Shown here: in pieces, positions 45,090 through 54,172 of the stretch
Position numbering within the stretch: position 1 is the first letter of the stretch
Layout of the letters: each line of letters opens with the position of its first letter
Assembly: GCA_938038785.1 (NCBI GenBank)
Contig: CALHTB010000001.1
Location: 1-54,265, forward strand
Source: an uncultured Acidimicrobiales bacterium
GTDB lineage: Bacteria; Actinomycetota; Acidimicrobiia; Acidimicrobiales; SHLQ01
Direction: 5' to 3'
DNA length: 54,265 bases
Translations under genes and position numbers: made by a program
The notes under the pieces: generated by a model
The model's database searches: none
The model's input: the letters and a program-made list of their open reading frames with translations, nothing else
Told to the model about the DNA's origin: nothing

Positions 45090-45134
45090 AAAATTCCTGC
45101 GCTAGACGGCTACCTGCCCTCTGGCGCAGGATTT
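45090..45134. terminator. Bidirectional terminator between convergent genes
   Basis: An 11-bp A+T/G+C stem (AAATTCCTGCGC near 45090-45102 with GCGCAGGATTT at 45124-45134) and a 21-nt loop lies between the TIGR03086 gene and the minus-strand helD stop. Confidence 0.65.
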
Positions 45135-45141
45135 CGTCGTT

Positions 45142-47208
45142 TTAAGACAGCTGCTTCGGGAGCGGCTGGCTATGCACAATCGTGAGCCGCTGCACGGCAC
45201 GGGTGAGCGCTACATACAGCAGCCGCAGCGCAGTGAGCTCGGGAAGGGCGAGGTCGAGAAGCGCCGCCGGTTCGACCAGAACCACAGCGTCGAACTCAAG
45301 CCCCTTCGCAACCGCGGCGTCCACCACCGACACCTTCGCTCCGAGGGTTTGCGACTTCGTCGTGTCGACCGGTTCGAGGCCGGCGGCTGCGAGGGCGTCG
45401 AAGGTCTCCCCCAGCAGCGGGCCTGGCACGATGACGCCCGTGGTTTGGTGCTCACCGCCAAGCGCCCGAACAGCGTCGATAACCGCGTGCGCCCGGCCAG
45501 GTGCCGTGACTTCGACAAGCTCAGGACCCGGTCCGGCATGGCGCACCGAGGTCGATGGGGTGATGCTCGGAGCGGTGGTTGGCAGGAGCCGGTTGGCGTA
45601 GTCGAGGATCGGTCCAGGCACCCGGTAGCCCACCGTCAGCTCGGACACCCGCACCGCAGTCTCGTCGTGGTCGATACCCAGAGCACCTATGACTTCGTCC
45701 CAGCTCGACTGGGCTGCCGGCGCGGTGGCCTGGGCGATATCACCCAAGATCGTTACTGACCCCCTGCGAGCTCGACGGCCGACTACCCGAAGCGCCATCG
45801 CGCTGAGGTCCTGTGCCTCATCGACAACGACATGGCCGTACTGCTTTGAGGTCCCCGAGCACAGCGCCTCGGCTTCGTCTAACAGTGCGAGGTCGGCAAT
45901 GGTCCACGCCTCGTCCTTCGCGGCCTTAGCCACCTTGCGTTGCAGCAAGGCCCGTTCGTCATCTGACAGCACCGAGCTGCTCGCCCGCTTGAGCAGGTTC
46001 TTGTTTCCCAGCACTGCCTGCACCAGCGTTGTGGCTCCGAGGTTCGGCCAGGTGCGAGCGATGAGCTTCTTGAGGTCGTCGCCCTTCTGGAGCTGACTCG
46101 CAGCGCTATCGACAGCAGGTTCGTCGATCCCGCGATCGAGCAGCTGTTGCTTTGCCTCTCGGACCAGCAGCTGGCCATAGATCGAACGGGCGTCGTTCAT
46201 CGGCACGTCGCGACCCAGAGCCGTCCTTTGTGCCATGGAGATCTGCTCGGGGTTTAACGTCACCGTCCGAGCTCCGACACCCAGCCGCGCTTCCTCCTTG
46301 GGAATCGACAATTTGTCGAGGGCAGCCGCCCGAAGGACCTGGGCCATTCGAACATCGCCCTTCAGCACCGCTACGTCCGTCGACTCTTCGCCTCGAACCC
46401 GATACTTCACGTCGAGCAGCGATTGCACGGTGGCCTGGGTAACTGCGGTCTCTCCGAGTGACGGCAGCACATTGCCCACATAGCGAAGGAACATGCGGTT
46501 CGGGCCAACCACCAACACCTGCGTCGTGGCCAGCTCACGACGATATTCAAAGAGCAGGAAGGCAGCACGGTGCAAACCAACGGCGGTCTTGCCGGTACCG
46601 GGGCCACCCTGAACGATCACACATTCCGAAAGCGGAGCTCGAATAATCTCGTCCTGCTCAGCGGCAATCGTCGAGACAATGTCGCTCATCTCGCCGCTTC
46701 GTGACCGTTCGATCTCAGCGAGCAATGGGTCGGGCAGCCCGGCGCCCACCACCGACTCGGGGTCGTCGAGGTGTTCGTCGAACAACGCCACGAGCGTGCC
46801 GCCATCGATAGTGAACCGTCTCCGCAGTTCGAGCCCCTGCGGGTCAGCTGCAGTAGCTCGGTAGAACGGGATGGCGACGGGCGCACGCCAGTCGACCACG
46901 AGCGGGTCGCCCGCCTCGTTCTCGATGTGACGGCGACCTACGTACCAACTGTCGCCGTCGGCCAACAGTGGGTCCTCGTCAATCCGGCCAAACGCAAGCG
47001 TGACGTCACCCAACTCGAGTGACTCAGCTCGGCTCTCGAGGTAGCCCTGGGCGATACGCGCATCAGCGCTGGCTTCTTCTTCAACCCGACGTGCACCAAA
47101 CACGACCGCTGCATCAGCACGCGTCTGCATCGCTACCAACGCGGCCCCGGCAGCGTCGAGATAGGCCTGCTCGGCGGCCCGGTCGGGGTGTTCAACGGGC
47201 TCGTCCAC
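45142..47208 (-). CDS. HelD-like RNA polymerase-recycling superfamily 1 ATPase
   Basis: 688 residues from GTG 47208. HelD/HelR ATPases pull stalled RNA polymerase off DNA, and in actinobacteria can protect it from rifampicin. The N-terminal coiled-coil arm (AEQAYLDAAGAALVAMQTRADAA) and the HelD-type segment DPLVVDWRAPVAIPFYRAT are present. The Walker A is QGGPGTGKTAVGLHRAAFLL (about residue 205). The Walker B region is VVVDEAQDLSAMALRVV, followed by GDIAQAT and LRLLYVALTRAVQRL of UvrD-type motifs. Length is typical for actinobacterial HelD. Confidence 0.88.
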   Translation of the reverse strand: MDEPVEHPDRAAEQAYLDAAGAALVAMQTRADAAVVFGARRVEEEASADARIAQGYLESRAESLELGDVTLAFGRIDEDPLLADGDSWYVGRRHIENEAGDPLVVDWRAPVAIPFYRATAADPQGLELRRRFTIDGGTLVALFDEHLDDPESVVGAGLPDPLLAEIERSRSGEMSDIVSTIAAEQDEIIRAPLSECVIVQGGPGTGKTAVGLHRAAFLLFEYRRELATTQVLVVGPNRMFLRYVGNVLPSLGETAVTQATVQSLLDVKYRVRGEESTDVAVLKGDVRMAQVLRAAALDKLSIPKEEARLGVGARTVTLNPEQISMAQRTALGRDVPMNDARSIYGQLLVREAKQQLLDRGIDEPAVDSAASQLQKGDDLKKLIARTWPNLGATTLVQAVLGNKNLLKRASSSVLSDDERALLQRKVAKAAKDEAWTIADLALLDEAEALCSGTSKQYGHVVVDEAQDLSAMALRVVGRRARRGSVTILGDIAQATAPAAQSSWDEVIGALGIDHDETAVRVSELTVGYRVPGPILDYANRLLPTTAPSITPSTSVRHAGPGPELVEVTAPGRAHAVIDAVRALGGEHQTTGVIVPGPLLGETFDALAAAGLEPVDTTKSQTLGAKVSVVDAAVAKGLEFDAVVLVEPAALLDLALPELTALRLLYVALTRAVQRLTIVHSQPLPKQLS

Positions 47209-47286
47209 GGCGTCACGCTACCGCTGTGGCTAGGTCGGGTGTTGCACGCTGCGACACCCCAACTAACCCTGCGCGAAGATCTCCCA

Positions 47287-48408
47287 ATGAAGATCACCCA
47301 GATCGACGTATTTCAGGTCGACCTTCCGTATTCGGGCGGCGTCTATCGACTGTCGGGTGGGCGCGAGTACCGATCGTTCGATTCGACGATCGTTCGACTC
47401 ACCACCGACGATGGCCTTCACGGCTGGGGTGAAAGCACGCCCTTTGGCTCCAACTACATCGCAACCCACCCGAACGGCATCCGTTCGGCGATCGAACTGC
47501 TCGCTCCAACCCTGCTCGGACTCGACCCCCGACGGACCGAACGGGTCAACGAGACCATGGACCTTGCCCTAGTGGGGCATCATTCGGCGAAGTCCCCCAT
47601 CGACGTTGCGTGCTGGGATTTGTTCGGAAAGTCCGTAGATCTCCCCGTCTACGACTTGCTCGGCGGCTCGACCGAAACCCGAATCCCCACAATCTCCTCG
47701 ATTGGCTCGGGAAGCCCTGAAGACATGCGCTCTCGTGTCGCTGAACATCGATCGCTCGGCTTCCGAGGTCACTCGATCAAGATCGGATCGCTCGATTCTG
47801 AAGGCGGACCAGCGCTCGACGCCGCCCGCGTCGCTGCGTGCCTGGCGGATCGGCAAGATGGCGAGTTCTTTCTCGTCGATGCAAACGGCGGAATGCTTCC
47901 CGAAGCCGCCCTACGTTTCTTGAACCTGTTGCCAGACGGAGCCGACATCGTCTTCGAACAACCATGTTCGAGCTGGCGTGAGATCGCGTCGGTGCGAGCT
48001 CGAACCTCAGTGCCAATCATTCTCGACGAGTTGGCTGATTCCGAGGCGAGCGTGATCAACATCGTCGCTAACGACCTCGCCGACGGCGTCGGGTTGAAGA
48101 TCTCGAAAGCGGGCGGGCTCACGAAATCTCGGCGCACACGAGACATTTGCAACGCAGCAGGGCTCACCATGAGCGTTCAGGATTCGTGGGGTGCGCAGAT
48201 CGCCTTCGCTGCGATCGTCCATCTCGCGCACACCGTTCCCGAGCAACTGTTGCGCTGCATCCTCGATGCCCGCACCACCACGCCGGTGGTTCTGGCCGAG
48301 TTCGACGCCTCGATTGTCGACGGCGGCGTGGTGGCCCCGAACGAACCCGGTCTCGGCGTGCACCCAGACATGTCGGTCCTGGGCGTACCGGTAGCTACCT
48401 ACAAGTAG
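47287..48408 (+). CDS. Enolase-superfamily enzyme (mandelate racemase/muconate lactonizing type)
   Basis: 373 residues from ATG 47287; the longer upstream frame overlaps the divergent helD start. The capping domain contains GWGESTPFGSNY. The barrel has Lys in GHSIKIGS, the metal ligands Asp in DANGG, Glu in FEQPCSSW and Asp/Glu in LDELADSE, and the opposite Lys in KISKAGGLTKS. This places it in the MLE-like group that includes dipeptide epimerases, hydroxyproline betaine epimerases and cis-3-hydroxyproline dehydratases. The specific substrate is not resolvable by eye. Confidence 0.85.
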   Translation: MKITQIDVFQVDLPYSGGVYRLSGGREYRSFDSTIVRLTTDDGLHGWGESTPFGSNYIATHPNGIRSAIELLAPTLLGLDPRRTERVNETMDLALVGHHSAKSPIDVACWDLFGKSVDLPVYDLLGGSTETRIPTISSIGSGSPEDMRSRVAEHRSLGFRGHSIKIGSLDSEGGPALDAARVAACLADRQDGEFFLVDANGGMLPEAALRFLNLLPDGADIVFEQPCSSWREIASVRARTSVPIILDELADSEASVINIVANDLADGVGLKISKAGGLTKSRRTRDICNAAGLTMSVQDSWGAQIAFAAIVHLAHTVPEQLLRCILDARTTTPVVLAEFDASIVDGGVVAPNEPGLGVHPDMSVLGVPVATYK

Positions 48409-48417
48409 TTCTGGCGA

Positions 48418-50217
48418 TCAGATTTTGCAGACGAGGTCGCTGGCCGGGGTGTGATCGACTGTCTTGGTGGTCCACCACCCGTGCGGGCCGTCGTTGCTCA
48501 ACGCAAACGCATTGGCACGGGTCGGGTCGCCGGCTACGGCAATAAGCAGCTGCGCCGGGTTGCCAACGACTGGCACCAGACGATTCGGGTCATCGGATTC
48601 GGCGAACACCGTCGGCAGCTCACCCGCCTCGACAAGCTCGGCCAGCGTGCGCCTGCCCGCAGTGAGGTTGCTCCACTCACCAATGAACTTCTCGAACGTG
48701 CTCGCTGGCAACCGGGCGTGTTCGAACAACGCAGCTTGCACCTTGACCTTCGACCACCCTGCGCTAGCGAACAGGCGCGCAATCAATGGCGAGATAACTA
48801 GGAGCGGCTGAAACTGATTGTGGCCAAGCCCATAGACGTGGGTGAGATCCCACGCGGCGGTTCGAACGATCCCGTTGGCGAGGTACGGCACGACCTCCTC
48901 AGGGGTCGAACCAAACACGCTGCCGATAATCGTGCCGCTGTTCATCCGGGCCATCGAAACGGCATCTCCGCTCGGCACTTCCGGCCGAGGTCCTGTGTTC
49001 ACGCTCGGCACTTCCGGCCGAGGACCTGCTGCGCTCAGGTCTTCAGCGAGCGTGGTCCACCCGATCTCGGCAAGACACTCCATGTCCTCAGCGAGCACCG
49101 GCCGAGTCGGATTTCCGAACGTCGCCTTGTCATGAGCATCAGCGGTAAAGCCAAACACGTTTCGTAGATACAGCCGGAGCCACCGACCAACCGACGTGTT
49201 GGCATGGGCTCCCTCACGCATCGCACCAGGACCATGGTTGAACCCGAGCGCTGCGGTGTTTGGCCCGTCGAGAACCACGATTGCGTCAGCTCCGGTGGTG
49301 TTGCCCGAGTGTTCGGCTCCATAGGACGGGTCGGCCAGAATTTCGGTTATGGCGATCAGCACCGGAAGGTGCTCGGGGCGACAGCCCGCCATCACGCCGT
49401 TCACTGCGATCGACCAGATCGTGAGGTCTCGTCCCGAAGATGACGCAACTCCGAGTGTCTTCCACGGGTCATGGCCAGAGTTGGTAATGAACGCCTCGAC
49501 CCGGTCTTGGGTCGGCGGGATGAACGGGTGGCCGTCGGTCCAACCCTTCTCGACGAAATGCGCGTGCACGTCGTCGATCGTTCCGCTCACGACGACATCG
49601 AGGGCGGTTGGCTCGGCAGCCCCGCCTGGGAGTTCAGCGCCGTCAGCGAGCTCGGGTTCTACTGTCAGCCCATGGACGATGTGGTCGACGGTTTCGTTCA
49701 CAAAGTTGGACGTCATCTGTTCGACCGACTGCGCGTCGACATGGCCAACGGTTACCGCAATCGGAATGTTGTCGAACCCATGACCGCGAGCCGTCGCTGC
49801 AGCTTGGCCTTGAAAGCCATCACACACGATCGACACCGATGGAATCCCCACCGATTCGGCGGCAAGTGCTGCCCGCATCACGGCGGGCGTACAGCTACCT
49901 CAACAACCCATCCCCGACACCACCGCGTCGACACCACGATTGCGCAGGTCTGCGGGCAGTGCTTCGATGCGCTCCTTCTCGTCGGCACCGTGCAGGTTGC
50001 CGAACTCCTCGTACCCAACGATCTCGATCGCCGGGTAGCGGCGCCGCAGCTCGGCTTCGAGAACCGGGAACAGTTCGTCACCTCGGAAGAGGTAGTCCCA
50101 CAGAAACGCCACGGTCGCCGTATCGAGGTCAACTCGGGGCGACCGCTGTCGTTGCTGAATGCCCCGCGGACTGCTGGGCCACACAACCTCATATCGACCT
50201 GGCTTGCTCGTTCCCAC
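48418..50217 (-). CDS. UGSC-family selenoprotein fused to a MAGCRPE-domain protein (in-frame TGA = Sec106)
   Basis: 599 residues when the TGA at 49902-49900 is read as selenocysteine. Upstream (GTG start, 105 residues) ends in VVSGMGC; then TGA; then GSCTPAVMRAALAAESVGIPSV in the same frame. The junction is U-G-S-C, the motif that names the UGSC family of (seleno)proteins. A hairpin follows the TGA. Residues from about 215 on (HFVEKGWTDGHPFIPPT, NGVMAGCRPEHLPVL, GRWLRLYLRNVFGF) form a second conserved-looking domain of unknown function, fused here. Ordinary gene finding would give a 105-residue stub and a 487-residue ORF from GTG 49881. Redox role inferred from Sec/Cys pairing. Confidence 0.85.
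49871..49888 (-). promoter_or_regulatory. SECIS-like hairpin after the selenocysteine codon
   Basis: On the coding strand, 11 nt after the TGA, GCCCGC pairs perfectly with GCGGGC around loop CGTGAT. GCT further upstream can pair with AGC below, leaving a small bulge. The loop begins 17 nt after the TGA and has G at its second position, within the spacing and loop rules described for bacterial SECIS elements. Function not tested. Confidence 0.65.
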
Positions 50218-50252
50218 GGAGAAACCCTAACGCCGCCTAGCGTTTGAGACCG

Positions 50253-51113
50253 ATGCGGCACACGAGAGCACTACTCGGTTTCACGGTAAGCGTGTGCGCG
50301 TTGTTTTTGGGTGCGTTGCTCCTCGCTGGGTCGGGCGAGCGCGTGCACCGCGGAGTGCTCTCGCCGCTACCCAAGTCGAGCACCGTGCAATACGGCGAGG
50401 ACCCAGCGACCTTTGGTCGGCTAACCCTTCCTGACTCCGCCAAGCCCGACGAGGGTTATCGCGTGGCGATGCTGATCCACGGCGGGTTCTGGAAGCGGAA
50501 CATTGGCGACCTGTCACTAATGGATGGCCTCGCCGACCGGCTCACCGCTGAGGGGTTCGCAGTGTGGAACATCGAGTACGGGCGGGTCGGTGAGAGTCGG
50601 GGAGGCTGGCCGCACACATTCGACCACCTAGGCGCCGCCATCGACGCGGTTGCGGCGATGCCTGCTTCTGCCGTCCTCGACCCGGAGAACGTTGTCGTGA
50701 TCGGGCACAGCGCTGGCGGGCAGCTCGCACTGTGGCTTCGCACCCGGGGCCAGCTCGCAGGCGAAGAGCCGCTGGTCATTCCCCAAGCAGTGGTCGCCCT
50801 GGCCCCGATCGCCGATCTCGAACAAGCATCGATCGACGGCTTGGGCAACGGCGCGGTCGACGGGCTGCTCGACGGTTCACCCGATGAGGTTCCCGACCGC
50901 TACGAGTACGCGTCGGTACGCAGACCAAGCGACATCCCAACGCTGATCATCGTGTCGCCAACCGACGATGATGTGCCACTCAGGTACTCAACCGGCGTGC
51001 CTGGTGCCGAACTTGTTGAGGTTGATGCGACAGTCAACCATTTCGGACTCATTTCCGGCGACGGCCAAGCCATCGACGCAGCCCTTTCCTGGTACCGAAC
51101 CCTGAACAGCTAG
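50253..51113 (+). CDS. Secreted or anchored alpha/beta hydrolase (BD-FAE/kynurenine formamidase-like)
   Basis: 286 residues from ATG 50253. A hydrophobic N-terminal segment (ALLGFTVSVCALFLGALLLAG) is a signal or anchor. The oxyanion-hole motif HGGFWKR, nucleophile Ser in GHSAGGQ, Asp in SPTDDDVP and His in NHFGL make a complete triad. Similar enzymes cleave esters or N-formylkynurenine. It diverges from the selenoprotein gene and ends 3 bp from the convergent aldehyde dehydrogenase stop. Confidence 0.86.
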   Translation: MRHTRALLGFTVSVCALFLGALLLAGSGERVHRGVLSPLPKSSTVQYGEDPATFGRLTLPDSAKPDEGYRVAMLIHGGFWKRNIGDLSLMDGLADRLTAEGFAVWNIEYGRVGESRGGWPHTFDHLGAAIDAVAAMPASAVLDPENVVVIGHSAGGQLALWLRTRGQLAGEEPLVIPQAVVALAPIADLEQASIDGLGNGAVDGLLDGSPDEVPDRYEYASVRRPSDIPTLIIVSPTDDDVPLRYSTGVPGAELVEVDATVNHFGLISGDGQAIDAALSWYRTLNS

Positions 51114-51116
51114 AGA

Positions 51117-52582
51117 TCAAAGGTTCGCGGTGACCGTGCCGTTCAGGATCATCAGCGTCTTGAGGTCACTATGGAAGTCGAGCGCGTGGTCGCCGCCCTC
51201 GCGGCCAATTCCGCTGATTCCGCAGCCACCAAAGGGCGCAGTGAGGTCGCGAACGAGGAAGGTGTTGACCCACACCAGGCCAGCACGAAGAGCTCGGCCA
51301 ACCCGCTCGGCACGGTCTTGAGAGGTGGTCCACACCATGGCTGACAAGCCGTACGCGGTGCTGTTGGCCAGCTCGATCGCTTCGGCTTCAGTAGCGAACG
51401 TTTGGAACGTGAGCACCGGGCCAAAGACTTCGTGCTGCACGACCTCGCTGTCGTTGGACGCTGGCTCGATCAGCGTCGGCACGTAGTGCATGCTGTCTTC
51501 TGCGGGCATGCCGCCGCGAACGATCGTGTCACCAGCCGCAGCCGCACGCTCGACGAAGCCATGGATGTTGGCTCGATGGTCGGGATGAACAACGGGCCCG
51601 ATGTCGGTGCCGTCATCGCGGGGGTCACCGAGAACGAGGGCGTCGGCATGCTCGTTGAACTTCACGAGGAACTCGTCGCGGATCGATTCCTCGACGAGGA
51701 TCCGGGTGCCAGCAAGACAGACCTGGCCCGAATCGTCGAACTGCCATGCTGCTCGGTACGCGGCGGCGTTGAGGTCGGCGTCGGCAAAGACCACGAGCGG
51801 CCCTTTACCACCGAGCTCAGCAGTGAACGGCACCAAGTTCTCGGCTGCGGCCTTGCCGATGTGGCGGCCGGTTGCCGGTGAACCAGTAAAGGTGATGCGG
51901 CGAACCTTCGGGTCGGCCACCAAGGCAGCGCCAACCTCTTCCCCGATGCCCTGAACCAGGTTGTACGACCCCGCCGGGAACCCTGCTTCGTCGGCCAGCT
52001 CGGCTAGCAACGCCGCAGACAGAGGCGACCACTCGGCCGGTTTGTGGATCACGCTGTTTCCGGCGGCCAACGCGGGAGCCAGCTTCCAAGTGCTCAGCAT
52101 GAACGGCGCATTCCATGGGGTGATGACTACCGCGGGACCTGCCGGCATACGTTGCACGACATTGGCCATGTTCTTGGCGTCCCATGCCCGCTCTTCGTAG
52201 TCGACAATCAGGTCGGCGTAGAGCCGAAAGTTGATCGCCCCGCGGGCGACGAGCCGGTTCTTCATCGATTCGTACATGAAGCCCATGTCGAGCGTCTCGA
52301 CCATGGCGATGTCGTCGTTGTTCGCTTCGATGAGGTCGGCCATGCGGTGCATAACTTCGGCACGTTGGGCTGGCGTGTACGAGCCCCACACGTCAAAGCC
52401 GGCAACTGCGGCGTCAACCGCAGCGGCTGCTGTAGCGGCATCGCCACGGGCAACGTCGGCCAGCGGCCCTGCATCCCAGTCGAGGGCGAGCTCGTCGTGA
52501 ATGTCGAGTCCGACGCCGTCCATTTTCCGCCGATGAAGTGATCGACCGGAACCGCTACCCCACCGACATCTGCGGTACGCAT
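51117..52582 (-). CDS. Aldehyde dehydrogenase (HpaE-like), with a 5' frameshift
   Basis: The main frame covers the NAD(P)-dependent ALDH core: ITPWNAPFMLSTWK, FTGSPATGRHIGKAA, catalytic Glu in AELGGKGPLV, catalytic Cys in GQVCLAGTRILVEE, HEVFGPVL, and a normal C terminus. It resembles 5-carboxymethyl-2-hydroxymuconate or hydroxymuconic semialdehyde dehydrogenases. The N-terminal ~36 residues (MRTADVGGVAVP, DHFIGGKWTASDS, TTSSPSTG) are in another frame, starting at ATG 52582, 3 bp after the FAH gene. One extra G in GGG (CCC on the plus strand, about 52475-52480) would join them as SPSTG-DAGPLADVARGD. As written, the gene is broken or contains a base error. Confidence 0.85.
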
Positions 52583-52585
52583 TTC

Positions 52586-53476
52586 CTATGCCTCGTCTTC
52601 GTCGAGCGTGCTCTTGTAGTGCGCCGCACCCGGGCCGAGCGGAGCTCGAATTCCGCGGAACTCCCAGTCGCCGCCCTGTGCGGTAGACAGCACCTCTTCG
52701 GAATCGCTCGGTTGCGCGCCCACATCGGAACGAATCGGCGTTGGGCCGGTGACGATCGAGTTCGTAAGCGCCCCGAGACCCTCGACCTCGACGGTGACCA
52801 CGTCGCCCGGATACACCGTGCGCGAGTTCGCTGGGGTACCCGACAACAGGATGTCCCCGGGAACGAGCGTGATGGTCCGCGCGATGTCGGCGACGATGTA
52901 GTGCATGTCCCACTCCATCTCATCGGTGTTGGCGTCTTGTTTGACCTCGCCATTGACGATGGTCTGAATCCGCTTGTTACGGAAGTCCCAATCGGTGACG
53001 AGCCCAGGCCCAACCGGACACAAGGTGTCGCTGCCCTTGACCCGAAGCATCGAGCCGGCATCGGTGTCGCGAAAGTCGTGGAGGCCGTAGTCGTTGGCCA
53101 CCGAATAGCCAGCGATGTAGCCGCCCGCCTCGTCGGGTGAAATGTTGCGACACGTCTTGCCGATGACGATGGCGATCTCGCCCTCGTAGTTCAGCCATTC
53201 ACAGCCAGCGGGCCGCACGATGTTCGAGCCGTGTCCGGTCAGCGCTGTGATCGGCTTGTGAAAGTACGTTGGCGCCACCGGCAGCTTCGTCATGAACTCG
53301 TCGACCCGACTGGTGTAGTTCAGGTGAATACAGATGATCTTGCTGGGCTCGACCGGCGAGAGGTGGGTTGCCTCATCAACGGCGACGGTTCGCCCGTCAT
53401 GGGCAACGAGCATGTCGCCATCACGGCGGACCTCGGTCGGATAGCCATCGAGCAGAATGCGGCGGATCTCAGCCAT
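52586..53476 (-). CDS. Fumarylacetoacetate hydrolase family protein (HpaG-like)
   Basis: 296 residues from ATG 53476, with GAAGGAC upstream. The FAH fold is recognisable: KIICIHLNYTSRVDEF, PTYFHKPITALTGHGSNIVRP, the metal-binding WLNYEGEIAIVIGK (ExE), DYGLHDFRDTD, and PGDILLSGTPAN near the end. Members include 2-hydroxyhepta-2,4-diene-1,7-dioate isomerases and acylpyruvases of aromatic catabolism. It forms an operon with the aldehyde dehydrogenase, the usual partner in homoprotocatechuate-type meta-cleavage, and diverges from the MarR gene. Confidence 0.93.
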   Translation of the reverse strand: MAEIRRILLDGYPTEVRRDGDMLVAHDGRTVAVDEATHLSPVEPSKIICIHLNYTSRVDEFMTKLPVAPTYFHKPITALTGHGSNIVRPAGCEWLNYEGEIAIVIGKTCRNISPDEAGGYIAGYSVANDYGLHDFRDTDAGSMLRVKGSDTLCPVGPGLVTDWDFRNKRIQTIVNGEVKQDANTDEMEWDMHYIVADIARTITLVPGDILLSGTPANSRTVYPGDVVTVEVEGLGALTNSIVTGPTPIRSDVGAQPSDSEEVLSTAQGGDWEFRGIRAPLGPGAAHYKSTLDEDEA

Positions 53477-53508
53477 TGTCGTCCTTCGATCGTGTTGCGG
53501 CCACAATA

Positions 53509-53522
53509 GTTCGGTACCTAAC
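53509..53522. promoter_or_regulatory. Probable MarR operator in the FAH-MarR divergent region
   Basis: GTTCGGTACCTAAC is a near-perfect palindrome centred on GGTACC, 32 bp upstream of the FAH start and 55 bp upstream of the chosen MarR start. It shares its core (GTTyGGTACCwAAC) with the site at 54140-54161. A MarR protein bound here could regulate both directions. Confidence 0.7.
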
Positions 53523-53577
53523 GACTTTCCCAACGCGAGTGAGAGTTGCCTTCGAGGGCACGGCTACTATCGGCCAG

Positions 53578-54117
53578 GTGACCACCTTCGACGATGAGCG
53601 CGTCCAGCCTGAGAGCTCAACAGGCGACCGCTTGCTCGATGCCGAGCGGCAGGTGAAGGCTCGTCTTGGCGGCAAGCCCCTCGACTTCGCATCGCTCGAC
53701 GCAATCTCGAATATCTACCGCGCTGCCGCAGCGGTTCGGCGCCGCGCCGAGGCCGATGTGCTCGCCGATTACAACGTCTCGTTCGGAGGCTTCACCATTC
53801 TGTGGGTGCTGTGGGTATGGGGCGAGATGGAGACCGCGCAATTGGCCGAGGAATGTGCGCTCGCGAAGGGCACCCTCACCGGAATGCTGACCACTCTTGA
53901 GAAACAAGAGTTGGTGAAGCGAACAAAAGTGCCGGCAGACAAACGTCGAGTCACCGTGGCCCTCACCGAATCGGGCACCGACACGATCTCCGAGCTCTTT
54001 CCCAAGTTCAACGCCTTCGAGTCGTCGATGACCGCCGGGCTCGATGTCGCCGAGATGCAAACTCTTGCTGAGCTCCTGCGGACGGTCACCACCAACGCGT
54101 CCGACAACGACGATTAA
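53578..54117 (+). CDS. MarR-family transcriptional regulator
   Basis: 179 residues from GTG 53578 (VTTFDDERVQ); another GTG at 53539 would add 13 residues. The winged helix is typical: NIYRAAAAVRRRAEADVLADYNVSFGGFTILWVLWVWGEMETAQLAEECALAKGTLTGMLTTLEKQELVKRTKVPADKRRVTVALTESG, with the DKRRV wing. MarR repressors release DNA on binding aromatic or related ligands. Location between the FAH-ALDH operon and a decarboxylase-like gene, and palindromes in front of both, make it their likely regulator. Confidence 0.92.
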   Translation: MTTFDDERVQPESSTGDRLLDAERQVKARLGGKPLDFASLDAISNIYRAAAAVRRRAEADVLADYNVSFGGFTILWVLWVWGEMETAQLAEECALAKGTLTGMLTTLEKQELVKRTKVPADKRRVTVALTESGTDTISELFPKFNAFESSMTAGLDVAEMQTLAELLRTVTTNASDNDD

Positions 54118-54139
54118 CCAACTCCGATACATCCACTTG

Positions 54140-54161
54140 AATCGTTTGGTACCAAACGATT
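54140..54161. promoter_or_regulatory. Perfect 22-bp palindrome, probable MarR operator
   Basis: A perfect inverted repeat with half-site AATCGTTTGGT, centred on GGTACC, lies 11 bp upstream of the decarboxylase-like start codon and 22 bp after the MarR stop. Its core matches the 53509-53522 site. Confidence 0.8.
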
Positions 54162-54172
54162 AAGCTCCGCTC

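Noticed and set aside
48962-49030. Short direct repeat (CGGCACTTCCGGCCGAG, twice) as a mobile element end
   Set aside because: It lies inside the selenoprotein frame and encodes a duplicated RPEVPS segment in a linker; no element structure around it.
52510-52913. Upstream extension of the main aldehyde dehydrogenase frame to 598 codons
   Set aside because: It overlaps the FAH gene antisense-frame space and lacks ALDH character; the true N terminus is in the other frame from 52582.
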